Shown here piece after piece: positions 11,051-20,500 of a stretch of 64,000 nucleotides of DNA. This DNA comes from Litsea cubeba (Eukaryota; Streptophyta; Magnoliopsida; Laurales; Lauraceae), in assembly GCA_012931725.1 (NCBI GenBank), contig CM022949.1, forward strand, positions 67,391,659 through 67,455,658. The letters run 5' to 3'. A model generated the notes under the pieces. That model saw only the letters and a program-made list of their open reading frames with translations. It was not told the origin of the DNA and ran no database searches. The position numbers were made by a program, and so were the translations under genes. Each line of letters starts with the position of its first letter. Position 1 is the first letter of the stretch.

Positions 11051-12817
11051 TGAAAGTCCTGGGGATCCTAACCCTAGAGGGGGGGTGAATAGGGTGAGCT
11101 ACACTTAGTGACCAATTATGACCAATTTTAATTTCTTTACAATTAACCTAGTCACATGTGATGATTAAACAAACAATATGCGGAAGCTAAACGAAACAAT
11201 CACCACAAAAGCAATCACCATAACGCAATCATTTATAGTGGTTCGGCCTCAATGCCTACATCCACTACCGCTTATGTATCCAACACCCCACCGGATTTCC
11301 ACTATTATGCTTTTCAAAAGGCTAAGCAATAACCTCTACAATATGCTTTCCAAGGATAAGCAATAACCTTACAATGTTGTTTTTCAAGGCTTAACAACAA
11401 CCTATACAAGATGCTTTTCAATGGCTAAGCAATAACCTTACAACAATAAATTTTTCTCAAAGAAAGTGTCTTCTCAAAACACTCTAAGAGATTACAATTT
11501 AGCTCAATAAATTTGCCTCTAAGATAGGCGGATATGAAAGTGAAAAACTAACTCACACAACACTCTATGAAATGCAAAGATGTATGCTCATGATGTGTGT
11601 GTGTGAAGACTTCAATCAAGTTTAAAATTAAGCTCAATCAATTTATGCTAAAAGCATTTAAAAGCTTAATGCACATAAAAAGATATGATTGAAGTAATAT
11701 GCAAATCACATGTACCAAATACAACCTTGTTATTGATTTGAAAATCAAAAGCTCACAAGTTGTATGAAATTAATTATGTCTAAACATGTGATGCATACAA
11801 ATTGTTGTTTTCAAAAACAAACTATTTTAACTAAAGCTTTAAATGAATGAAAACAACAAAGATGATTCAAACAAGTTAATGAAACAAGTTTATAAAACAA
11901 ATCAAAGGTTTTAAACAAAACATGATTTATAAAGTTTTAACACAAAACTTGGTTTGAATCAAAGTGAGAAATCCATCACAATCTAAAACAAGGATTGAAA
12001 GAAGGTAATGGATTTAACACATCATAGTTTATATGCTAATAATCATTTACCAATAATTTAGTCAAAGCATAAAACATATGATTAACAAAAGTAAAGCTTA
12101 CTTGATGATTTAACTTAATGATCCAAGCTTTAGCTTTACTAATGACCCTCTTGGTCTTTCTTAGTTCATCCCCTTTTTCCTTGACTCCAAACTCCTCAAA
12201 GATGGCTTGGAAGGTCTAAAATGTTCAACCCTTTTTCAAAGGGGATGAAGCCTTTTTATACACAGAAAACAGAGTTTCTGCGTGTCCCCGGTCGACCCCC
12301 CAGCTTGGCTCGGTCGACCGACCCTTAACGGTCAGAAAAATGACCGTTGGAGAGCCAAACGGCTCTCTGCCCAGTCGACCCGCAGTGTACGCGGTCGACC
12401 GAGATGTGTACCCGGTCGACCGAGTACACTGGGCCCTGGGTCACTTTTCCCATTTTGCATACTTTTGCAATTTTCAAAGATTTTTGATGTGGGACTTGTT
12501 GGGGCCATTAAATCAAGCTTGAAACATGATTTAAATCAATCTAAGTATTTTTTAAAATCATGAATCATAAAAAGCCACAAATCATTTGAGACTTTAAAAC
12601 TTAGGCTAAGCTTGAATTTTGAAATTCCTTTTACAAAATCATTGCATCCAAAATTAAAACCAATTCATGCATAAAACATGAGTTTTTACCATATTTAAAA
12701 ACAATGCATGGATAAAATAAGATTTCAATGTTTTCTAAAATAATGCAAGTGTGAGAAATCAAATGATGAATAAAATGATATGCATCCATCAAATCGCAAT
12801 ACACAAAATTCCTAACA
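11051..12817 (-). repeat. 5' LTR of the gag-only element
   Basis: 1767 bp, transcribed on the minus strand. It carries the promoter: TATA box TATAAAAA at 12253-12260 (minus), with the GTCGAC palindrome cluster 12290-12425 upstream. Flanked on the right by the target-site copy TTGGG (12818-12822). The open frame at 12282-12563 coincides with the promoter region and repeats exactly at 6739, as expected of an LTR, so it is not a gene. Confidence 0.9.
12290..12425 (-). promoter_or_regulatory. Palindrome cluster upstream of the LTR TATA box
   Basis: Four to five GTCGAC-centred palindromes (CGGTCGACCG type) lie within 140 bp upstream of the TATA box at 12253-12260. Between them is an inverted repeat with arms AACGGTCA and TGACCGTT separated by GAAAAA (about 12327-12348). 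AACGG is the core of plant MSA/MYB sites active in dividing cells. The same arrangement occurs in the other LTR (6729-6870) and, with different spacing, in the related LTR fragment at 640-800, so it is probably a conserved enhancer. Which factor binds is unknown. Confidence 0.55.
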
Positions 12818-12822
12818 TTGGG

Positions 12823-14588
12823 ATCATCTCATAGCAAGCCTTGGGAAGATTACCGATCAAGAAGACCCGTGGAAAGGAACAAAGCCTTGGTCTGGAAATG
12901 CCCTTGAAACCCCAGAAGGTTTCGTTGAGCTAGAAGCCTCTGAAAATATTGTGGAGGAACCACCTTCGAACCTTCTAACAGAAGATCCTGTTCAAAAGAT
13001 AGACTTGGGAACACCAGATAACCCACGTCCTGTATTCATAAGCAAGAATATAAAGGATGATGAGTTACCCGAGTATATTGCCTTTCTTCGTGAGTTCGTT
13101 GATTGCTTTGCATGGTCTTATGCTGAAATGCCTGGCTTAGACCCCAAAATAGCGGTTCACAAACTCAATCTTCAAGAAGACATGAAGCCTGTTAAGCAAG
13201 GCCAAAGAAGATTCCGTCCAGATGTGATGGATAAAATTGAACAAGAAGTTCAAAAACTCAAAAGCGTCGGCTTCATCTGTGAGGAACAACATCCTGAATG
13301 GTTGGCCAACATTGTCCCCGTGACAAAGAAAAATGGGCAGATCAGGGTCTGCATTGACTATAGAGACCTGAATGGCGCATGCCCAAAAGATGAATTTCCG
13401 CTCCCCATACCAGAGGTAATGATTGATAATACCTGTGGATTCGAGCGAATGACATTCATGGATGGTTTTCTCTCTGGCTACAATCAGATAAAGATGCATC
13501 CTGAAGATGAAAACATACATCATTTCGGACCCCATTTGGCGTGTATTGCTACATTGTCATGCCATTTGGTCTGAAAAATGCTGGTGCCACATATCAGAGG
13601 GTTATAATAAAAATATTCCAAGATATGCATCACAAGACGGTTGAATGTTACGTTGATGACCTCGCCGTCAAAAGCAAAAGAAAAGAAGATCATCTTCGAA
13701 GACCTTCGAGAACTCAAAGGGCTTCAAGGGAGATTGGCCTACATCAGACGGTTCATCTCCAATCTTTTGGAGAAATGCCGTCCATTCTCCCGGTTGATGA
13801 AAAAAGGTGAAAACTTTGTCTGGGATGCTGACTGTGAAGCTGCTTTCCAAAACATCAAGTCATACCTGACAAAACCTCCAGTGTTAGCTGCTCCTACCAC
13901 TGGAAAACCATTCATCTTGTACACAAGAGCCCTTGATCACTCTTTGGGAGCTCTGCTTGCGCAAGAAAATGATCAAAGAAAAGAAGCTGCTCTATATTAC
14001 CTCAGCCGCATGCTAATAGGTGCAGAGCATCGCTACTCTCCAGTCGAAAAGGAATGTCTTGCAGTGATGTTCACCGTACAAAAGCTGCGTCACTACTTGC
14101 TTTCAAACACAGTATACCTGGTCTCGAGGGTCAACCTCTTGAAGGTCCTTGTCACAAAGGCAGGTTCTCTCAATGCTCGACTGGCAAAATGGTCCATCCT
14201 TCTGTCACAATTTGATATTAGGTATGTACCACAAAAGGCAATCAAAGGGAAAGCTCTAGCGGACTTCCTCGCAGAGCATCCATTGCCCAAAGATTCTCCG
14301 CTCAGAGATGATCTCCCAAACGAACCAGTCTACAATGTAGAGACTTTCTCACAAAGTGCCTCCTGGGACATGTACTTTGACGGTGCAACCAGGACAAATG
14401 AAAAAAGACAGCTGATCTCGGGAGTTGGCATCCTCTTTGTTAGCCCCAACAAATATATGATTCAACACGCTTTCTCGCTACTGGAACCATGCACAAACAA
14501 TGCAGCTGAATATCAAGCTCTGATCCTAGGATTGGAACTCGCCATCGAATCCAGTATCACCATGCTGGAAGTCTTTGGAGACTCTTAA
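12823..14588 (+). pseudogene. pol: RT and RNase H region of element A, broken
   Basis: Resumes the polyprotein cut at 5506. The RT fingers and palm are recognisable: VTKKNGQIRVCIDYRDLNG (about 13320-13375), a MTFMDGFxSGYNQIKMHPED segment, and CYVDDLAVKSK with the catalytic YVDD near 13650. Frame changes occur near 13465-13510 and around 13690, where about 185 bp of the thumb present in B is deleted between CTTCGAGAA-like repeats. A gypsy RNase H follows (FILYTRALDHSLGALLAQ), with the tether, then the start of the second RNase H (WDMYFDGATRTNEKRQL). The frame ends at TAA 14586-14588 where B has CAA. The enzyme would copy RNA to DNA and degrade the RNA strand. Confidence 0.8.
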
Positions 14589-14755
14589 CTGATCGTCAAC
14601 CAGATGAATCAAAAATTTGAAGTCAAGAAGCCAGATTTGCTGCCTTACTACAACAAGGCACAATCACTTCTGCAAAGTTTGACATCTGTCACATCACCCA
14701 CATTCGTAGAGGTGAAAACATACGTGCAGATGCCCTAGCTGGACTTGCCGCATCT
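14589..14755 (+). pseudogene. C-terminal part of the second RNase H (aRH), element A
   Basis: Continues the aRNase H after the stop: residues LIVNQMNQKFEV and, after a 1-base deletion near 14683, HIRRGENIRADALAGLAA. The DAL segment supplies the last conserved acidic residue of the RNase H fold. A second RNase H of this position is the defining Tat-clade feature. Confidence 0.7.
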
Positions 14756-16156
14756 ATGGCAATCCAGGAAGGGGAAAACATGCAAATCACAGTGTGCGAA
14801 AGAAGAATCCTTCCTCCTCTTAACACACACCAAGCTGTTGCTGAATGCCACCAAGTGGTTGGAAGTCGGATTTCAATCCTTCAAACTTCAATCGGCGACT
14901 GGAGGGATCCGATCATTGATTACATTATGTTCGGAATCCTACCTGAAGATCCAAAAGAACGGGTAAGCATCCAAAAGCGAACCCTAAGCTTTCATTTGGA
15001 TATTCCTTCAAAATTCCTTTACAGGAAATCCTTCAACGGAGTACTTCTACGCTGCTTGTCACAACAAGAGGCTGAAGAAACACTCAAAAAAGTTTATGCT
15101 GGTCTTTGCGGAGCTCATAAGGCTGGTCCCAAGCTCTATGATCAGATAAAAAGGTTAGGTTATTACTGGCCTACCATGGTAGCTGACGCAATGCAATTTG
15201 CTAAGCGCTGCCAACAATGCCAAGTTCATGGAGATTACATTCACATGCCTCCAGAATGGCTACATCCTACACCGATTTCATGGCCTTTCGAAGCCTGGGG
15301 TATGGACATCATAGGTCCTATTTCTCCCCCTTCGAGCAAAGGTCGTCGCTTCATCTTTGCCGCTACGGATTATTTCTCCAAATGGTCAGAAGCATTTGCG
15401 TTCAACGAAATGAAGACCTCATCAGTCCTTCAGTTCCTGCGAACCAACATCATTTGTCGTTTCGGCATACCCAAAAGATTCGTCCATGATAACGGACCAC
15501 AATTCCGGGATCATCGATTCTACAGGTTCTGCGACAAATACAAAATCCAAAGTTGTCATTCGACTCCATACAATCCGGCAGCAAACGGATTAACAGAAGC
15601 TTTCAACAAGACACTCTGCAAAATCCTCAAAAAAATGGTCTCTAGTCATAAAAGAGACTGGAGCGATAAAATGTCTGAAGCTTTGTGGGCCTATCGAACC
15701 ACCGTTCGAGGACCAGCCCATAGCACACCATTCTCCTTGGTCTATGGATGCGAAGCTGTCGTGCCCTTGGAAGTACAAATTCCTTCCTTGAGGGTATCCT
15801 TGCAAAATGACATGACTCAAGAAAGTAATATCAAATTGCGACTCCATGAGCTGGACAATCTCGATGAGAGACGGCTCGAAGCTCAACAAAGCATTGAACT
15901 TTACCAAGCACGCATGGCAGGATCTTTCGACAAAAAGGTCAGGCAACGCGCCTACAAAAAGGGTGACTTGGTCCTAGCGGTAAAAAGACCAATGGTCTTC
16001 GCTCACAAGTCCAAAGCCAAATTTGAGCCAAAATGGGAGGGACCCTACGTCATCGACAAGGTTTTCTCCAACGGCGCATACGCACTCCTAAACATCGAAG
16101 GTGACAGATGTATGCTGCCCATCAACGGCAAGTTCTTAAAGCGGTACTACCCTTGA
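14756..16156 (+). CDS. Integrase of element A, open to the natural stop
   Basis: 466 codons open to TGA at 16154-16156, the same end as in B and C. An HHCC zinc domain is near residues 110-160 (ending CQQCQ). The catalytic core has the D,D35E triad: Asp184 in MDIIGP, Asp245 in HDNGPQF and Glu281 in NGLTEAFNK, giving 35 residues between the last two. A C-terminal DNA-binding region ends PKWEGPYVIDKVFSNGAY. No chromodomain follows, which fits the Tat clade. The start is arbitrary, since the protein should be cut from a polyprotein whose upstream frame is broken. The catalytic core looks intact, unlike the rest of the element. Confidence 0.8.
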   Translation: MAIQEGENMQITVCERRILPPLNTHQAVAECHQVVGSRISILQTSIGDWRDPIIDYIMFGILPEDPKERVSIQKRTLSFHLDIPSKFLYRKSFNGVLLRCLSQQEAEETLKKVYAGLCGAHKAGPKLYDQIKRLGYYWPTMVADAMQFAKRCQQCQVHGDYIHMPPEWLHPTPISWPFEAWGMDIIGPISPPSSKGRRFIFAATDYFSKWSEAFAFNEMKTSSVLQFLRTNIICRFGIPKRFVHDNGPQFRDHRFYRFCDKYKIQSCHSTPYNPAANGLTEAFNKTLCKILKKMVSSHKRDWSDKMSEALWAYRTTVRGPAHSTPFSLVYGCEAVVPLEVQIPSLRVSLQNDMTQESNIKLRLHELDNLDERRLEAQQSIELYQARMAGSFDKKVRQRAYKKGDLVLAVKRPMVFAHKSKAKFEPKWEGPYVIDKVFSNGAYALLNIEGDRCMLPINGKFLKRYYP

Positions 16157-16159
16157 AGA

Positions 16160-16177
16160 CTTACCCAACTGGGTAAG
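16160..16177 (+). other. Perfect hairpin right after the integrase stop
   Basis: Arms CTTACCCA and TGGGTAAG with a 2-base loop start four bases after the stop codon. The same hairpin follows integrase in B (32489-32506) and C (57752-57769). It could end translation, slow decay or mark the 3' end; no poly-T tract follows, so it is not a bacterial-style terminator. Confidence 0.6.
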
Positions 16178-16499
16178 AGCAATGCCTGTACGGCTAAAAC
16201 CGGTTTCCTGGTACACTCTCGCTAAACCCACCTTTTTTTAGAATTTTCATATCAAATGTTGAAAGAAATTTAAACAATGCTTACTTCCATCGTTTCATTG
16301 TTCAAAAAGCCAAGTTTAGGAACCTTTCCCTAACTTGACCAAAATTTTCAATCCTTGAACCCAAAATTCATGGTTTGAAACAAAATCCGGATTCAGGGAT
16401 TTCCACCCTAGTCCACCCTGCCTTTTACTGCCAAAATGGTTTTAGGTCAAAACTTATGACCCTCGTGTCTTTAAAAAAAAAATGGTTTTTCAAAAACCC
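16178..16499 (+). other. Conserved spacer between integrase hairpin and hairpin array
   Basis: No open frame or repeat was found here. The sequence is well conserved with B (32136-32488, complement) and C (57430-57751, complement), including an AAACCGGTTTCC-like inverted segment near 16200 and a CTTGACCAAAATTTTC region. Conservation at near-coding level in non-coding DNA suggests either recent common origin or function. Confidence 0.5.
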
Positions 16500-16953
16500 G
16501 CGGGGAAGCGACGCTTAGTCGATACTCGCACAAATTGGAAGCATACGAACCACGTTCGACACTTCCAAAATTGCAGGGAAGCGACATTTCGTCGATACTT
16601 GCAAAATCCAAAATCGTGGAGATGCAATATTTCAGTTGATATCCACAACCCAAATTTCAAAGGTTCGAAAAAACCTAAAAACCATGGAGACGCAACATTT
16701 CAGTTGATATCCATAACCTAAAGGTTCGAGAAAACCACAAATTTCAAAAATCGTGGGGAAACGACATCAAGTCAATACCCGCAAAACCAAAATTTTTGAA
16801 AAGCAAGGATGCGACATTCCATCGATACTTGCACTCAAATCCACGAGGATGCAACATTCCATCGATGCTCGCAACCAAATGAGCAAGGATGCGACATTCC
16901 ATCGATACTTGCAAGAACATTCAGCAGGGAGGCGACTTTTAGTCGATACTTGC
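16500..16953 (+). repeat. Nine covarying 30-31 nt hairpins, element A
   Basis: Units at 16500-16529, 16573-16602, 16616-16646, 16684-16714, 16753-16782, 16803-16832, 16843-16872, 16883-16912 and 16924-16953. Each has an outer arm of 5, a 5'-side internal loop of four bases (mostly GATG, GACG or GAAG), an inner arm of 4, a loop of 5-6, the inner complement, ATA (once ATG), and the outer complement. Outer pairs include GCAAG/CTTGC, GTGGA/TCCAC, ATGGA/TCCAT, GTGGG/CCCGC and GCGGG/CTCGC; inner pairs include CGAC/GTCG and CAAC/GTTG. Several departures from Watson-Crick pairing are G.U when read as gag-pol sense RNA. Unit seven has lost some pairs. Function unknown. Confidence 0.85.
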
Positions 16954-16972
16954 ATTTTTGAAAACCAAAACA

Positions 16973-17244
16973 GGCTATGAATGCCACAAACTGGCTATAG
17001 ATGCCACCAAAACAGGCTATAAATGCCACAAACCGGCTATAGATGCCACCAAAACAAACCGGCTATCAATGCCACAAAAAAAAATTTGGCTTTCAAAAAA
17101 CCCGGCTATCAATGCCACAAAGTCGGCTATCGATGCCACCAAAACCTGGCTATCAATGCCAAAACCGGCTATAGATGCCACCAAAACCGGCTCTCATGCC
17201 AAAAATCAGCTTCCATGCCACAAACAAAATTTGGCTTCCATGCC
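16973..17244 (+). repeat. Minisatellite of GGC(6-7 bases)GCC units, element A
   Basis: About twelve units of the type GGCTATNNATGCC separated by short A/C-rich spacers. The central two bases vary (GA, AG, AA, CA, CG) while GGC and GCC ends persist, so each could form a small hairpin. The last units shorten to GGCTTCCATGCC. The same units occur in B (31283-31594) and C (56564-56819), and inside the LTRs (for example 22889-22959). Confidence 0.75.
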
Positions 17245-17545
17245 AAAACAATCATTTGACAAAAGATTTTCACAAAATGATAAACTTTTGATCAAATCCC
17301 ATTTACCAATCACTTTCATCACAAAAAGATTTAAGTGAGCGTAGGGAAAACAAAAAGAAAAGAATCCCATTTAGCAATTACTTTCATCACAAAAAGATTT
17401 AAGTGAGAGTAAGGAAAACAAAAAAAAAAGAATACCAAAAAAATACATGCGGTACCAAAAGAAAAGAAAGTGTTCACAAGCACTACAAAAAAAAGTACCA
17501 AAAAAATACATGTGGTATCAAAAAAAAAAAAAAAGAAGGATTGCT

Positions 17546-17586
<41 letters not shown>

Positions 17587-17592
17587 AAGAGT
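17245..17592. other. Homopolymer-rich junction of the convergent transcription units
   Basis: Holds two copies of a segment ending CATCACAAAAAGATTTAAGTGAG, GTACCAAAAAAATACATG-type repeats, and a long A run at 17551-17585. Copies B (30935-31280) and C (56271-56560) have the same layout with different run lengths. No credible coding; open frames here are poly-Lys or poly-Phe artefacts. It lies past the stop codon of the antisense gene, so it probably contains its 3' untranslated region. Confidence 0.55.
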
Positions 17593-20500
17593 TCAATCAA
17601 AAATGGACTTCAGCCAAGAGTTCAGCTCCTTAAGCAAACTTTTGGCCTCAGCTGTCAGGGATTCCAAGGCACGCTTCTTCAGGAACTTGCAATGAGATGC
17701 GGGGGTGGGCTGTAACCCTTCTTTCGCACCGGGAAGCTTCCCCCGAGCAGTTTGCCATTGTTTGTTCTCTTCAGACTTCCTTTTAAGAACTCGATCGGCA
17801 TCTGCAACCCGGCGAATCAGAGCACTCTCCCTGTCACGAGCCTCTATTATTGCAGCCCACTTGGCAGCGACTTGTGCCTGCAGATGCTCAAGACGTTTCC
17901 TGGCCTCATCGACCTCCCTATCAAGGATGTTAAGGTCATGTGTCAGCCCAATGATGTTTAGCTCTTCTAAGTTCTTCTCTGGGACTATCTGCTTCCTACT
18001 TTGTGTAGCCTCATCCAGGTTAGACTGAGCCTTATCCGCAGGGTCCAGGAACATCTCCTTGAAGAACTGGCCGTCAGCCAAACCCATGGTCTCAAACCAC
18101 CTGTCACCCAGCTCGATGATCCTATCAACGATCTCCCTGGCACTTATGACATCCAGACCAGCCTCTTTGGCATCACCGAGAATCTTACGCACATGCTGGA
18201 TCATCCCAAATCCGGCATCTAAGTGCCCAGAAAGCAGAGTCTCAATCCAAGAGCTCAGAACCCGCACCGCCACCTTCTTCGCAAAAAGAAGAGATGGCCC
18301 AGCTGAAGATTCGCCCAACTCCGTTGGTCGGCTGCTCATGTCATCATCCGTTGGAAGAGTAACAAAAGAACTCTTTCCAGTTGAAGCTGCTCCTGCTCGG
18401 GAAGGAATCTCAGCATGAGGTATCTCCTCAACAGTGTCAGAACTGGTCCCAGGAGTCTCTACCTCTGGATCAACCTCTGGCATCCCTTGCTCTGGTTCTA
18501 AAGGAAGCGACGGACCCTCCTCTGTCACTTCAAAACCTGCCAAAGAAACACAAAAAGGTATGAATATAATCCTGTTTGAAAATCATTAACAGGGTTATTA
18601 CTACAAAATACCTTCTTCAACGACTGGCGGAAGACTCTCTTCCTCCATGAACTCATCGGAAGCATCATCAACATTTGCGTCCATCGATGGTTCAAAGTCA
18701 TCGGAATCCTGTGGCAAGTCAGCTGGCAAGAAAAATGTTAGCAAACCAAGTCACAGACACAAAAAAAGAAAGAAAAGAAAGCAAAAGAAGTCATACCAAT
18801 TGGAGATTCTGGATTCACTCCAGAGTCCCTCGGTTCTTCTTCAGGTGCCCTGACAGGATCCGTCACCACCTCATCGGTTGGAACCTCAGGCATCACCAAA
18901 TCTTCCTCTGCTAAAAAGAAAAAGAAAAGCAGAAACAAGAGGCAAATCAGAACATGGAAAAATCCCATGATAAGAAATGGAAAGAGAAAAAGGAAGAATC
19001 ATACCTTCACCGACGGTCTCTTCTTCTCGGCTTCTCTTCTTTGGAGGTTCGTCAGCATCCACTGGCACATCCTCATTAATAGTAAGAGAAACTTCCAAGT
19101 CAGGAGAGTCCTCATGCTGCCCCTTGCTGCGATAATGACTTCTCCTCCTCTTACTCCTGCGGGCTCGCTTCTTAGAGGAACCTGCCCTGCTGTCAGAGTC
19201 AGGTTTCCCACTTGACTCCTCACTGGATGGCCTATCCTTATCAGTAGACTCCACGGAAGCTTGCCTCTGTGCCGCTTGCATCCAAGCACCAAGTTCGGCT
19301 TCCTCCTGTTCTAGCTGCTCTAAAGCCTCATCAGGTATTTCTCGAACAGCTTCAGAACCAATGACCCCCTGGTCACCGAGAAAGCCTATCTTGTGCTTCT
19401 CTCCAGAAAGGAAGGCCCAAACTTCCTCTCGCCGGATGCCATCCGACTTTCCAAGACCCTTTCCAGATGCCAGCTTCACATCAAGCTCCTTCTTGGAAAG
19501 CCCCCGATATGCCGAAAAGCTCTCCGCGAACCACTTCGCAAAGCCGGAAGTCCGGGAAGTCAACAACACAGGATACGAGATCATGGCTGTAGTGTCTTCA
19601 GCATTATAGAAAGCCCATGCATTTCTCCCGTCCTGTAAACCTCCAAAGCGCTTCACCATGCTTGAAGGCGCTCCAACAACGCCTTGAGAAAAACCCAGCT
19701 GCAAAGCAAAGCAAAAGGGTACAAACGGCTGGATGTCGACGAAAAGATGTCTGCGGTACACCATCGTGCCGATACGTATGCTGAAGAGCCACTCCTTCTC
19801 TGCATTCGTCAAGGAATAATGCCTTCCCGACCCCGCCCTGGTAGAGTCTCGGGAGGCACCAAAATCAAAAGCCTTCTTCCGCAACTCTGGAGAAAGCTTC
19901 ACTGAAGACTGCCCCATCTCGACGTCCCTGAACCGTCGGATCCTCATGCGGGCAAACAAAAGTGATTCGGACACGGCTTTGCCCTTAGCTAGCCGAATCA
20001 TCAGAGGATCATCATCCTGTGCAACACCCAGCCGGTGGAAGCCAGGACAGTGGTACACGTACCACAAATAAAAGATGTGGGCTGAAATACCCTATTCATG
20101 GGAAGCCCAAGCCGAACCAAAAAAGCAGCAACCTGCAGTTAGGTACACAGGTAGGAGTAAAGAGCTGGCACCAAAGCAAGCTGCTCTCCAAACGCCAATC
20201 TGACAAGCCGGAAAAATACAATGCGGCCTGATGTACGTTCCATCTCCTCCAGCAAAAATAGCCTCACCAAGCCAAAAAGTGAGGTAAACAGCGAGATCTC
20301 TCCGCAGTGCAATGTCAGGACATATGGCGTTTGTACTCGCACAAAAATCTCTCAACTCTTCTTGCATAGCCAAGATCTTCTTCGAACTTGGATCCTGAGC
20401 CCTGGCTTCCTGGGTCACACTATCAGAAGACTCCCTGCTATCAAAAAAGTTGGGGAACGAAGAGCTAGAACTCTTCCAACTGCTGGATCTAACTTTCAAA

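Larger units (their letters stand above)
5507..12817 (-). mobile_element. Complete copia-like gag-only (TR-GAG type) retrotransposon
   Basis: Two direct LTRs of 1767 bp (5507-7273 and 11051-12817) begin TG and end CA in window orientation. The 5-bp duplication TTGGG flanks them (5502-5506 and 12818-12822), and copies B and C show the empty site with a single TTGGG. The primer-binding site (PBS) TGGTATCAGAGC (11037-11048, minus) and polypurine tract (7274-7287, minus) set the transcription direction as minus. Inside are only a gag reading frame (10936-9505) and a 2-kb hairpin-rich non-coding region. No protease, integrase, RT or RNase H is present, so it must be mobilised by a helper. Equal LTR lengths and very high LTR similarity by eye suggest a fairly recent insertion. 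Confidence 0.9.

Noticed and set aside
16973..17244. Regularly spaced short repeats resembling a CRISPR array
   Set aside because: Repeat unit is only 12-13 bp, spacers are short and A/C-rich, and the context is a eukaryotic retrotransposon; no cas genes.
17447..17715. Lys-rich open frames over the long A run, and the Phe-rich frame on the other strand
   Set aside because: They are made by homopolymer tracts (A run 17551-17585) and do not align in copies B and C where run lengths differ.
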